Shown: positions 43,750-51,382 of the stretch, one piece after another
How the letters are laid out: each line of letters starts with the position of its first letter
How positions within the stretch are numbered: the stretch's first letter is position 1
From: Paenibacillus polymyxa
GTDB lineage: Bacteria; Bacillota; Bacilli; Paenibacillales; Paenibacillaceae
Reading direction: 5' to 3'
Length of the DNA: 64,000 nucleotides
NCBI RefSeq assembly: GCF_018614975.1
Contig: NZ_JAGGNR010000026.1
Span: forward strand, 62,001-126,000
The notes under the pieces: model-generated
Seen by the model: only the letters and a program-made list of their open reading frames with translations
The model's database searches: none
What the model was told of the DNA's origin: nothing
Made by a program: the position numbers and the translations under genes

Positions 43750-44919
43750 ATGAATTTTGAATTGACAGAGCAACAGAAGCAGATTCAATCCGCCGCACGC
43801 TATTTTGTGGACGAGCTACTGATTCCGTTGGAACCTGAATTATTGCGTAACGAGCGTGAGGGAAGACACGGGATCGAACTTAGACAGATTAGAGAGCTTC
43901 AACAAAAGGCGAAAACACAGGGCCTATGGGGTATTGAGACACCAGAAGAGTATGGGGGAGCAAATCTTGGAACGGTCACTAGTGCACTCCTGAAAATGGA
44001 GCTGGGACGCACGTGTATTCCGTTTGTCTTCGGGGGGGAAGCGGACAATATCCTGTACCTTTGCAACAAGGCACAGCAGAGCAAGTATTTGCTTCCCGTT
44101 ATTGCGGGCGAGAGGCAGTCCTGTTTTGCGATAACAGAGCGTTCGGCAGGTTCCGATGCAAGTCGAATTCAGATGAGGGCTGAGCGTGTGGCAGATGGTT
44201 GGGTACTCAATGGGGAGAAAGTATTTATCACAAACGGGAACGAGGCGGATTTTGCGATTGTTTTTGCAGTGACTGATGTCCAGGCAGAGCCGGGTAAAGG
44301 GATCACTTGCTTTCTGGTGGACCGGGACATGGGATGGACGTCAGAGCCGATTCCTACGATGGGGGGGGATAAAAGTCCTTCTGTACTTACGTTTAACCAA
44401 GTGTTCGTGCCAAACGGAAATGTGCTCGGTGAAGAGGGGCAGGGGTTAACGACAGCGATGCAGTGGATCAGTCGAGGGCGTTGGGTGATTCCCGCTATTG
44501 CTGTGGGTGCCTCTGGAAGGCTGATCCATATGGCCATTGATTATGTTAAAGAACGATCGACATTTGGAGAGCAATTGGCAAGTCGGCAGAGCATCCAATG
44601 GATGATTGCCGACTCTGCGGTTGAGCTGGAGGCTCTGAAATGGCTGGTATTATATACTGCTTGGAGGGTGGAGCAGGGGCTGGATGCAAGACATCATGCG
44701 ACGATGTCCAAGTTGTACGGTGCAGGTAGAGCAAACGATATTGTGGATCGGGTCCTTCAGATTTTTGGCGGAATCGGATATTCGAAGGACTTGCCGATTG
44801 AGCGCTGGTATCGGGAAATGCGAGTATGGAGAATCTTCGAGGGCACAGACGAGATTCAACGCATGATTATTTCCCGTAATCTGCTCAAGGGTCATGTCCG
44901 AATTGGAGAGTGGGATTAA
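43750..44919 (+). CDS. Acyl-CoA dehydrogenase
   Basis: A 389-residue FAD enzyme catalysing alpha,beta-desaturation of an acyl-CoA (or the reverse with a suitable partner). The N-terminal helical domain has FELTEQQKQIQSAARYFV. The FAD/substrate loop is CFAITERSAGSDASRIQM, and the catalytic base is Glu364 in RIFEGTDEIQRMIISRNLL. No electron-transfer flavoprotein genes are in the window, so it depends on a distal pair. GGGAGG precedes the ATG. Its last four bases overlap the stop of the convergent hydratase gene. Confidence 0.94.
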   Translation: MNFELTEQQKQIQSAARYFVDELLIPLEPELLRNEREGRHGIELRQIRELQQKAKTQGLWGIETPEEYGGANLGTVTSALLKMELGRTCIPFVFGGEADNILYLCNKAQQSKYLLPVIAGERQSCFAITERSAGSDASRIQMRAERVADGWVLNGEKVFITNGNEADFAIVFAVTDVQAEPGKGITCFLVDRDMGWTSEPIPTMGGDKSPSVLTFNQVFVPNGNVLGEEGQGLTTAMQWISRGRWVIPAIAVGASGRLIHMAIDYVKERSTFGEQLASRQSIQWMIADSAVELEALKWLVLYTAWRVEQGLDARHHATMSKLYGAGRANDIVDRVLQIFGGIGYSKDLPIERWYREMRVWRIFEGTDEIQRMIISRNLLKGHVRIGEWD

Positions 44920-45809
44920 CGGGCCATGTAACGAATGGATCCTTCATAGGCTAACAAGTCAGACGGAACGCCCGCTCGATGTTCAACATAGACTGTGATA
45001 CTGCATTCCAGATGGGAGAGGTTATCTGTGTTGATGACACTCACGAGGACACGGACGACGTCCCCTTCCATCACGGGTGAGCGAAATCGATATTTTATAT
45101 CGCATAGAATCCAGTTATCCAACGCCAGCATTTGTAGTCGGTTTCCAATCATGCCACCGATAAGCATACCTTGTGCAATTCGGCGAGGTGCCCCTGCTTC
45201 ATGTGCTTTGAGAACGTCCAGATGAATTGCGTTATTATCGCTCGATGCAGCTGCATAGGCCATGAGCATAGCGCTGGTTATGGTTCCAAGACAAGCGTCG
45301 AACAGGAGCTCACCAGATGAGGGACGGTGTTTCCCATCCCATTGATAATAAATCTCCGAGGGATATTGCGGATACACAGGCTCGAGTTCGAAGTGCGAAG
45401 GCTGCAACGCTGGAGAGTCCAGAAGTATTAATGTGGTGTTAGCAACGAGTACGGGTTGTTTCATGATGTCCGTAACCTTCATTGTACAATCAAGGAGATG
45501 GATGTTCCCCAGAGATCCAGTTGTTTCGCGTACGTTTGCAAGTTCAATCCGGTAAAATAAAGCTGTATCATACTTCAATTTACGTTCGTATGTAAAAGAT
45601 TGTTGGCCATGGATCATAATTTTCCCAGGAAGTTCCATCCAGGGTAAGTGTGTCTGTTGCCACCATATCGTCGGAAAGGTGAGAGGAATGGATCTTGCGT
45701 CGGGACGAAATTCTTCTGGAAAGCCTTGCGTGAACTGGACAATCTGTTCTGTGGTAATAACCATTTTCTTGGGAGGAGTAAATACTCCGATCCACGATTG
45801 GTAATCCAT
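44916..45809 (-). CDS. Double-hotdog MaoC-like hydratase/dehydratase
   Basis: A 297-residue protein with two hotdog halves. The first (about residues 1-140) matches the FAS1-type dehydratase region (IGVFTPPKKMVITTEQIVQFTQGF). The second holds a MaoC hydratase motif SSDNNAIHLDVLKAHEAG, with Asp and His as catalytic pair, and ARRIAQGM-like RRIAQGMLIGG. It would hydrate enoyl-CoA or dehydrate 3-hydroxyacyl-CoA. I choose ATG 45809 (11 bases from AGGAG); ATG 45818 is only 2 bases from it. The gene converges on the acyl-CoA dehydrogenase gene. Confidence 0.82.
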   Translation of the reverse strand: MDYQSWIGVFTPPKKMVITTEQIVQFTQGFPEEFRPDARSIPLTFPTIWWQQTHLPWMELPGKIMIHGQQSFTYERKLKYDTALFYRIELANVRETTGSLGNIHLLDCTMKVTDIMKQPVLVANTTLILLDSPALQPSHFELEPVYPQYPSEIYYQWDGKHRPSSGELLFDACLGTITSAMLMAYAAASSDNNAIHLDVLKAHEAGAPRRIAQGMLIGGMIGNRLQMLALDNWILCDIKYRFRSPVMEGDVVRVLVSVINTDNLSHLECSITVYVEHRAGVPSDLLAYEGSIRYMAR

Positions 45810-45844
45810 AGCTTGCATCTCTCCTTTGACTGACCATGTCTTGT

Positions 45845-45873
45845 ATTATATCGAAGACAGTTAGAATCATAAA
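45845..45873 (-). promoter_or_regulatory. Promoter of the hydratase gene
   Basis: On the minus strand TTTATG (45873-45868) and TATAAT (45850-45845) are 17 bases apart, about 35 bases before the start codon. Confidence 0.6.
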
Positions 45874-45927
45874 TGTTTTATCACATAAATTACTTTTTCG
45901 AAAATAAAGGTACACAAAAGATACATA

Positions 45928-45960
45928 ATGAACTAAAATGAACTTATATGAACATGTTCA
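45928..45960. promoter_or_regulatory. Three ATGAAC repeats at 10-base spacing with palindrome, before kduI
   Basis: ATGAAC starts at 45928, 45938 and 45948, one helical turn apart. The last forms the palindrome TGAACATGTTCA (45949-45960). This is a plausible operator for the DeoR-type regulator encoded downstream or for another uronate regulator. Confidence 0.6.
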
Positions 45961-46005
45961 AACTCAATCCCAACTAAATTAAATGACGAAAGGAATGGAT
46001 TAATA

Positions 46006-46845
46006 ATGGAAAATCGTTATGCTGCACATCCCAATGAAGTGAAAACGTATGATACATCTCGCCTGCGTGAGGAATTTTTGATGGAGCAATTATTTGCAAC
46101 CGATGAGTTGGTAACTGTGTATTCTCATGTGGATCGTTATATTGTGGGAACGGCTGTACCAGAGAGCAAGGACATTACCCTGGAAGTGAACCTGAAAGAT
46201 ATCGGAACGAACTTTTTCCTGGAGCGTCGTGAAATCGGTATCATTAATGTAGGTGGTCACGGAACAGTGACAGCGGACGGACAAGGTTATGAGATTGGAG
46301 CGAAGGAATGTCTCTACATCGGTAGAGGTGTGAAGGAAGTTGTGTTCACGAGCAGTGACAAGGCTCAACCTGCCCAATTCTATTTTGTATCCACACCGGC
46401 TCACCACACCTATCCAACAGTAAAAGCAACGCAAGAACAAGCTCAGCCGAATCATCTGGGTAGCATCGAAACTTCCAATGAACGTACGATCTATCGTTAC
46501 ATTCACCAAGGAGAAGGTGGAATTCAGAGTTGTCAGTTGGTGATGGGCATTACCGAACTCGACAAGGGCAACATGTGGAATACCATGCCTGCACATACCC
46601 ATAACCGCCGGTCCGAAGTATACTTGTACTGGAATCTGCCGGAAGACGGCGTTGTGTTCCACATGATGGGTGAGCCAAACGAAACGCGGCATCTGGTTGT
46701 ACGCGACCGTCAGGCGATCATTTCCCCAAGCTGGTCCATTCACAGTGGTGTGGGTACAAGCAATTACACCTTCTGTTGGGCGATGGCTGGTGAGAACCAG
46801 ACGTTCGAAGATATGGACGGCGTAGCCATGAAAGACCTGAAATAA
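46006..46845 (+). CDS. kduI: 4-deoxy-L-threo-5-hexosulose-uronate ketol-isomerase
   Basis: A 279-residue cupin-fold isomerase converting 5-keto-4-deoxyuronate to 2,5-diketo-3-deoxygluconate in the breakdown of pectin or glycosaminoglycan unsaturated uronates. The family opening RYAAHPNEVKTYDTSRLREEFL is clear. The metal-site segment MPAHTHNRRSEVYLYW holds the zinc ligands, and IISPSWSIHSGVGTSNYTFCWAMAGEN closes the protein. AAAGGAA precedes the ATG. The substrate then goes to KduD, encoded two genes on. Confidence 0.97.
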   Translation: MENRYAAHPNEVKTYDTSRLREEFLMEQLFATDELVTVYSHVDRYIVGTAVPESKDITLEVNLKDIGTNFFLERREIGIINVGGHGTVTADGQGYEIGAKECLYIGRGVKEVVFTSSDKAQPAQFYFVSTPAHHTYPTVKATQEQAQPNHLGSIETSNERTIYRYIHQGEGGIQSCQLVMGITELDKGNMWNTMPAHTHNRRSEVYLYWNLPEDGVVFHMMGEPNETRHLVVRDRQAIISPSWSIHSGVGTSNYTFCWAMAGENQTFEDMDGVAMKDLK

Positions 46846-46859
46846 TAAATTACAGATGT

Positions 46860-46909
46860 CTGAGTTAAATTGACAGGGTAGACACTAGAACTCATTCATT
46901 TTAACTCAG
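46860..46909. promoter_or_regulatory. Inverted repeat flanking the deoR promoter
   Basis: CTGAGTTAAA (46860-46869) and TTTAACTCAG (46900-46909) are perfect inverted repeats that bracket TTGACA (46870-46875) and a weak -10 (CATTCA, 17 bases on). They could be an autoregulatory operator or form a hairpin ending kduI transcription; there is no T-tract. Confidence 0.45.
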
Positions 46910-46931
46910 GTAGTATAGGAAGTTGATTGTG

Positions 46932-47690
46932 ATGAATCCATTAAAAAGACATGAAAAAATTATGGAGGCTCTGCTGGAGCGCCAGGAAGTAACTGTAAGT
47001 GATCTGAGTGAGTTGCTGCAGGTGACTGGGAAAACAGTGCGAGAGGATCTCGACAAGTTAGAGAGTATGGGACTGCTCGTACGTGTCCATGGTGGTGCTA
47101 TGCTGGCTCAGAATGACCAGTATGGCATCTTGAACAGCCGCGGAGTTACCGAGAAGCATCATCCGGAGAAAACGGAGATTGCTGAACGTGCCCTTGCTTA
47201 CATTCGACCTGGAGATATCGTTGCCCTCGATGGTGGCAGCACCACGCTGGAGATGGCCAAACGTCTCGATAATCAACCGCTGACGGTGGTGACCAATGAC
47301 CTGTTCATTATTGCAGAGTTGACCAAGAAGGAGCAAGTGAGACTGGTTGTGCCTGGCGGGGCTCGTGTACGGAATATGCTGGTGGGGGATGATACGGCTG
47401 CGTTTATATCCAGTCTTAACATTCATAAAGCCTTTATATCCACGACAGCCCTTCATCCGGAATTTGGATTATCAATATACACGGGAGATCTGGTTCCTTT
47501 GAAAAAAGCAATGATATCTGCCTCGCAGCAAGTATACGGCGTTGTGGATCATTATAAATTCGGACAATTTGCACTGCGAACTTTCGCCCAGTGTTCGGAA
47601 CTGGACTACATTATCAGCGATAGTCGTTTGGATGAAGAGACGGCTGCCTTATACAAGCAGAGCGGTGTCACAGTGGATTATCAAAGTTAA
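46932..47690 (+). CDS. DeoR/GlpR family transcriptional regulator
   Basis: A 252-residue repressor. The N-terminal winged helix (residues 1-58) reads RHEKIMEALLERQEVTVSDLSELLQVTGKTVREDLDKLESMGLLVRVHGGAM, with the GGA signature. The C-terminal domain has the sugar-phosphate-binding DGGSTTLEMAKRL and VVPGG motifs. I use ATG 46932 (AGGAAG upstream); GTG 46929 and TTG 46923 are alternatives. Sitting between kduI and kduD, it most likely controls uronate catabolism and perhaps its own promoter. Confidence 0.92.
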   Translation: MNPLKRHEKIMEALLERQEVTVSDLSELLQVTGKTVREDLDKLESMGLLVRVHGGAMLAQNDQYGILNSRGVTEKHHPEKTEIAERALAYIRPGDIVALDGGSTTLEMAKRLDNQPLTVVTNDLFIIAELTKKEQVRLVVPGGARVRNMLVGDDTAAFISSLNIHKAFISTTALHPEFGLSIYTGDLVPLKKAMISASQQVYGVVDHYKFGQFALRTFAQCSELDYIISDSRLDEETAALYKQSGVTVDYQS

Positions 47691-47767
47691 CCTCATTCAT
47701 TATTCATGGGATTAAAGAACGGACGGATCTAAGGATTGCATATCAAAACCATGCGGAGGAATCATTC

Positions 47768-48520
47768 ATGAACCCATTTGATTTAAGCGGACAAGTTGCA
47801 CTGGTGACAGGTACCTCGGGAGGACTTGGACAAGGGATGGCCATTGGTTTGGCAGAAGCAGGTGCTGATGTGGTGCTGGTCTCTTATTCCAAGCCTGCGG
47901 AAACGGCAAGTGCCATTGAAGCACTCGGACGCAAAGCTTATGTGATTGAAGCGGATTTAAGTCGTGAAGATGAGTTGTCGGCTGTGTTCGAACAGGCGCT
48001 TGCGTTCCAGGGCAGAATTGACATTCTCGTCAACAATGCCGGTATCATTCGTCGCACACCTGCGGCTGATCATGCAGGGCAGGACTGGCATGATGTCATC
48101 GGTCTGAACCTGAACACTGTGTTTTTCCTAAGCCAATTGGCTGGCAGACATATGATTGAACGCGGAAGTGGCAAAATCATTAATATTGCATCCATGTTGT
48201 CCTATCAAGGTGGGATCAACGTGCCAGGGTATACAGCCAGTAAACATGGCGTTGCCGGTTTAACCAAAGCACTCGCCAATGAATGGGCAGGGAAGGGAAT
48301 CCAGATTAACGGTATCGCACCTGGTTATATGGAAACCGATAATACTACCCAGATCCGTGCGGACGAGAATCGTTACCGGGATATTACAGCCCGTATTCCT
48401 GCGGGGCGCTGGGGAACACCTGAAGATCTGAAAGGCCCGGTTGTCTTTCTGGCATCTGCCGCTTCGGATTATCTGAATGGTCATGTGCTGAATGTCGATG
48501 GCGGCTGGATGGCACGTTAA
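47768..48520 (+). CDS. kduD: 2-dehydro-3-deoxy-D-gluconate 5-dehydrogenase
   Basis: A 250-residue NAD(H)-dependent short-chain dehydrogenase reducing 2,5-diketo-3-deoxygluconate to KDG. TGTSGGLGQGMAIGLAEAGADVV binds the cofactor; NNAGIIRR, and the catalytic SMLSYQGGINVPGYTASKHG (Ser, Tyr, Lys) follow. It starts MNPFDLSGQVALVTG as in KduD proteins. It follows KduI in the pathway and lies in the same locus. KDG kinase and aldolase genes are not in this window. Confidence 0.93.
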   Translation: MNPFDLSGQVALVTGTSGGLGQGMAIGLAEAGADVVLVSYSKPAETASAIEALGRKAYVIEADLSREDELSAVFEQALAFQGRIDILVNNAGIIRRTPAADHAGQDWHDVIGLNLNTVFFLSQLAGRHMIERGSGKIINIASMLSYQGGINVPGYTASKHGVAGLTKALANEWAGKGIQINGIAPGYMETDNTTQIRADENRYRDITARIPAGRWGTPEDLKGPVVFLASAASDYLNGHVLNVDGGWMAR

Positions 48521-48557
48521 TCGTTTGATCATCGGATTAGCATAAGGAGGCATTGAG

Positions 48558-49403
48558 ATGAAACTTGGTATTCTGGCGCATACATTTGGCAAACAGCCTA
48601 CAGCACAGCTTGCGCAGACGATTGCGGATAACGGATTTAATTCCGTACAGCTGGCGCTGGCCAAAGCATTATCAGATGTGGACTCATCAAATGGCAAGCT
48701 CAGCCCTGGGCTGGCCAATGAGATTGGCGATCAATTTGCACAGCGCGGGGTGAAGATTGCGGTACTGGGCTGTTATATTAATCCGATTGACCCTGATCCC
48801 GTGACAAGGCGTGCGGACATTGATCGATTCAAGGAGCATCTGCGTTATGCCCGGGATTTTGGTTGCAGTATGGTGGCAACGGAGACCGGGGGCTTGGACA
48901 CCTATCAGGATACACATCCCGATGGATATGAAGAGAAGGCGTGGAGTGTGCTGAAAGAAACGGTTGAGGAGTTGGCTGAGGAGGCGGAGAAATGGGGCGT
49001 GCATGCGGCGATTGAGCCTGTGTCCACACATACCCTTCATACCCATGAACATATGACACGGTTGTTTGAGGAGATTCCTTCTTCGAATCTGGGGATGCTG
49101 TTCGACCCGTGTAATCTGATTAAACAACCACATGCAGCAGATCAAGGAGCTTTCTTGCGCGAGGTGATGGAATCGCTGTATCAGCGCATGATTGTGATCC
49201 ACGCCAAGGATGTAGCCTTCGATGCAAAGGGAGAGAAGTTCAATCCTGTACCTGGGGCAGGCATACTGGATTACCCGTTATTTTTTGAATTGCTAAAAAC
49301 ATATAAACCACATATCGATATTTCACTTGAAGGCGTAACTGCGGAGGAAGCTGTGCCTGCGGCCAAACATTTGCGTGAAGTATGGAGTAGCGCTCGGGTG
49401 TAA
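48558..49403 (+). CDS. Sugar phosphate isomerase/epimerase (xylose-isomerase-like TIM barrel)
   Basis: A 281-residue AP-endonuclease-2-type TIM barrel. Metal and substrate residues are suggested by CSMVATETGG, HAAIEPVSTHTLHT, MLFDPCNL, VIHAKDV and DISLEGV. The AAGGAGG site lies before the ATG, 37 bases after kduD. The family interconverts keto- and aldo-sugars or epimerises them; here a uronate-pathway intermediate is likely but not provable. It is the last gene before a terminator. Confidence 0.85.
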   Translation: MKLGILAHTFGKQPTAQLAQTIADNGFNSVQLALAKALSDVDSSNGKLSPGLANEIGDQFAQRGVKIAVLGCYINPIDPDPVTRRADIDRFKEHLRYARDFGCSMVATETGGLDTYQDTHPDGYEEKAWSVLKETVEELAEEAEKWGVHAAIEPVSTHTLHTHEHMTRLFEEIPSSNLGMLFDPCNLIKQPHAADQGAFLREVMESLYQRMIVIHAKDVAFDAKGEKFNPVPGAGILDYPLFFELLKTYKPHIDISLEGVTAEEAVPAAKHLREVWSSARV

Positions 49404-49457
49404 CAAGTAGAAAAAGCGGGGCCGCAGCTCAGCGATTATGATGGCAACAAATCAAGA

Positions 49458-49486
49458 AACCTTTGCGGTGGAAGCAAAGGTTTTTT
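49458..49486 (+). terminator. Terminator of the kdu locus
   Basis: AACCTTTGC (49458-49466) and GCAAAGGTT (49474-49482) form a perfect 9-bp stem followed by TTTT. Confidence 0.9.
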
Positions 49487-49653
49487 GGTTATAACGGCCT
49501 TATCATACACATCATTAGTATTTCTTATCGGAAAAATCGGAAATAATTCTTTTCAAATGCGACATCTTGTGAGAGAATATGGAAAACATACGCCACCATG
49601 ACATGACATCAAGGAAAGTGACAACGTATAAGTTAAAGGGAGGAAACAGATTT

Positions 49654-50961
49654 ATGTCAAACGAACGTGAGCTTTCATTTGAAACATTGGCAATCCATGC
49701 AGGCCAGGAGATTGATCCGACCACCCATGCACGTGCAGTACCGTTGTACCAAACCACATCCTATGGATTCCGGGATACGGAGCATGCAGCCAATCTGTTT
49801 GGATTGAAAGAGTTTGGCAATATCTATACCCGTCTGATGAATCCAACTTCGGATGTGTTCGAACAGCGTATTGCTGCATTGGAGGGAGGTGCTGGTGCAT
49901 TGGCTACGGCTTCCGGTCAGGCAGCGATCACATTCTCTTTGCTAAATATAGCAGGTGCGGGTGACGAGATTGTTTCCTCAGCCAGTCTATATGGGGGGAC
50001 CTATAATTTGTTCTCGACTACACTCCCGAAATTGGGACTGGATGTGAAGTTTGTAGATTCCAGTGATCCAGAGAATTTCCGGGCTGCGATTACGGAGAAA
50101 ACAAAGGCATTATACGCCGAAACCATTGGTAATCCACAAGGAAATGTACTGGATATTGAAGCAGTGGCAGCCATCGCTCATGAACATGGTATTCCTTTGA
50201 TTGTAGACAATACGTTCCCGAGTCCATATTTGCTACGTCCCATAGAGCATGGAGCGGATATTGTTGTTCATTCGGCAACAAAGTTTATCGGTGGTCACGG
50301 TACATCCATCGGTGGTGTTATTGTGGATAGCGGCAAATTCGACTGGAAAGCCAGCGGCAAATTCCCGGGATTGACGGAACCGGATTCCAGTTATCATGGT
50401 GTGGTATATACAGAAGCCGTCGGGCCAATTGCTTACATTATCAAAGCAAGAGTACAACTGATGCGTGACCTCGGGGCGCCGATCTCCCCATTTAATTCAT
50501 GGTTGCTGATTCAAGGACTGGAGACGCTGCATCTGCGTGTGGAACGTCACAGCACCAATGCACTGGCTGTCGCGCAATATCTGGAGAAGCATGAGGATGT
50601 GCAGTGGGTGAGCTATGCAGGGTTGCAAAGCCACCCGTCCTATGAACTGGCACAGAAGTATTTACCAAGAGGCCAGGGAGCGATTTTGACCTTTGGAATC
50701 AAAGGTGGAGTAGAAGCGGGACGTAAACTGATTGAAAATGTTAAACTGTTCTCTCACCTTGCGAATGTAGGTGACTCCAAGTCGCTGATTATTCATCCTG
50801 CGAGTACAACGCACCAACAGTTGTCAGAGGAAGAGCAGATCGCAGCAGGCGTTAAGCCTGAGCTGATTCGTGTATCTGTAGGTACAGAGAATATTCAGGA
50901 TATCATCTATGATCTGGAGCAAGCCATCAAAGCAAGTCAGGGAGCAAGTGTAGGCGCATAA
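49654..50961 (+). CDS. metY: O-acetylhomoserine sulfhydrylase (aminocarboxypropyltransferase)
   Basis: A 435-residue PLP enzyme of the Cys/Met metabolism family that makes homocysteine from O-acetylhomoserine and sulfide. Signatures: FETLAIHAGQEIDPTTHARAVPLYQTTSYGF at the N-terminus, ALYAETIGNPQGNVLDIEAVA, and the PLP lysine in HSATKFIGGHGTSIGG. The length (about 430) is that of MetY rather than the shorter MetB/MetC. ATG 49654 follows AAAGGGAGG; the frame extends up to 49579 but that part is not conserved-looking. The leader has a repeated ATCGGAAA near 49525-49545 but no S-box or T-box that I can see. Confidence 0.94.
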   Translation: MSNERELSFETLAIHAGQEIDPTTHARAVPLYQTTSYGFRDTEHAANLFGLKEFGNIYTRLMNPTSDVFEQRIAALEGGAGALATASGQAAITFSLLNIAGAGDEIVSSASLYGGTYNLFSTTLPKLGLDVKFVDSSDPENFRAAITEKTKALYAETIGNPQGNVLDIEAVAAIAHEHGIPLIVDNTFPSPYLLRPIEHGADIVVHSATKFIGGHGTSIGGVIVDSGKFDWKASGKFPGLTEPDSSYHGVVYTEAVGPIAYIIKARVQLMRDLGAPISPFNSWLLIQGLETLHLRVERHSTNALAVAQYLEKHEDVQWVSYAGLQSHPSYELAQKYLPRGQGAILTFGIKGGVEAGRKLIENVKLFSHLANVGDSKSLIIHPASTTHQQLSEEEQIAAGVKPELIRVSVGTENIQDIIYDLEQAIKASQGASVGA

Positions 50962-51041
50962 ATGGCATGGGGTGGATGTGTAATCAATCACTTAAGCGAT
51001 ATGTCATAAACAGGTCAAATGAATATCAAGAGATGGTTAAA

Positions 51042-51071
51042 GCCGTTGTCCTCCGGGACAGCGGCCTTTTG
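51042..51071 (+). terminator. Terminator after metY
   Basis: GCCGTTGTCC (51042-51051) pairs with GGACAGCGGC (51056-51065) with one G-U pair, followed by CTTTTGTCTTTTT. Confidence 0.85.
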
Positions 51072-51189
51072 TCTTTTTGAACACGCATTTATGAGTAATC
51101 ATCGAAAAAAGCCCATTTACAAATGAGGACGACAGGCATATACTGATTAAAAGTTGTATTGGGTAAAATTAATTGCATAAGCGCAAAAA

Positions 51190-51204
51190 TGATTATCATT
51201 CTCA
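51190..51204. promoter_or_regulatory. Fur-like box before the P1B-4 ATPase gene
   Basis: TGATTATCATTCTCA differs from the 7-1-7 Fur box TGATAATNATTATCA at two positions. It lies 179 bases before the start codon. In B. subtilis the related iron exporter PfeT is controlled by Fur and PerR. Confidence 0.6.
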
Positions 51205-51235
51205 TTTGAGATTATTGCAAAATCATTCACAAAAC

Positions 51236-51266
51236 CATGCTGCTGCGGGATTCCCGCAGCAGCATG
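51236..51266 (+). repeat. 14-bp perfect hairpin in the leader of the ATPase gene
   Basis: CATGCTGCTGCGGG (51236-51249) pairs perfectly with 51253-51266 around ATT, followed by TGTCATTTTC. It lies between the Fur-like box and the gene, so it may be a leaky terminator or leader structure. The rest of the 420-base gap after metY shows no supportable gene. Confidence 0.7.
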
Positions 51267-51382
51267 TGTCATTTTCAGGGGATTAACAATGGCTCTCATT
51301 CTCAATACAACTTCATTTCTGGAAGCGGAACTTGAGCACATCACTATCCGTAAACCTACCATTCGAAAGGAACGTGATTTAT

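Noticed and set aside
49504..49653. S-box, T-box or CymR site before metY
   Set aside because: The ATCGGAAA repeat is suggestive, but there is no S-box stem set, no T-box anti-terminator and no clear CymR box.
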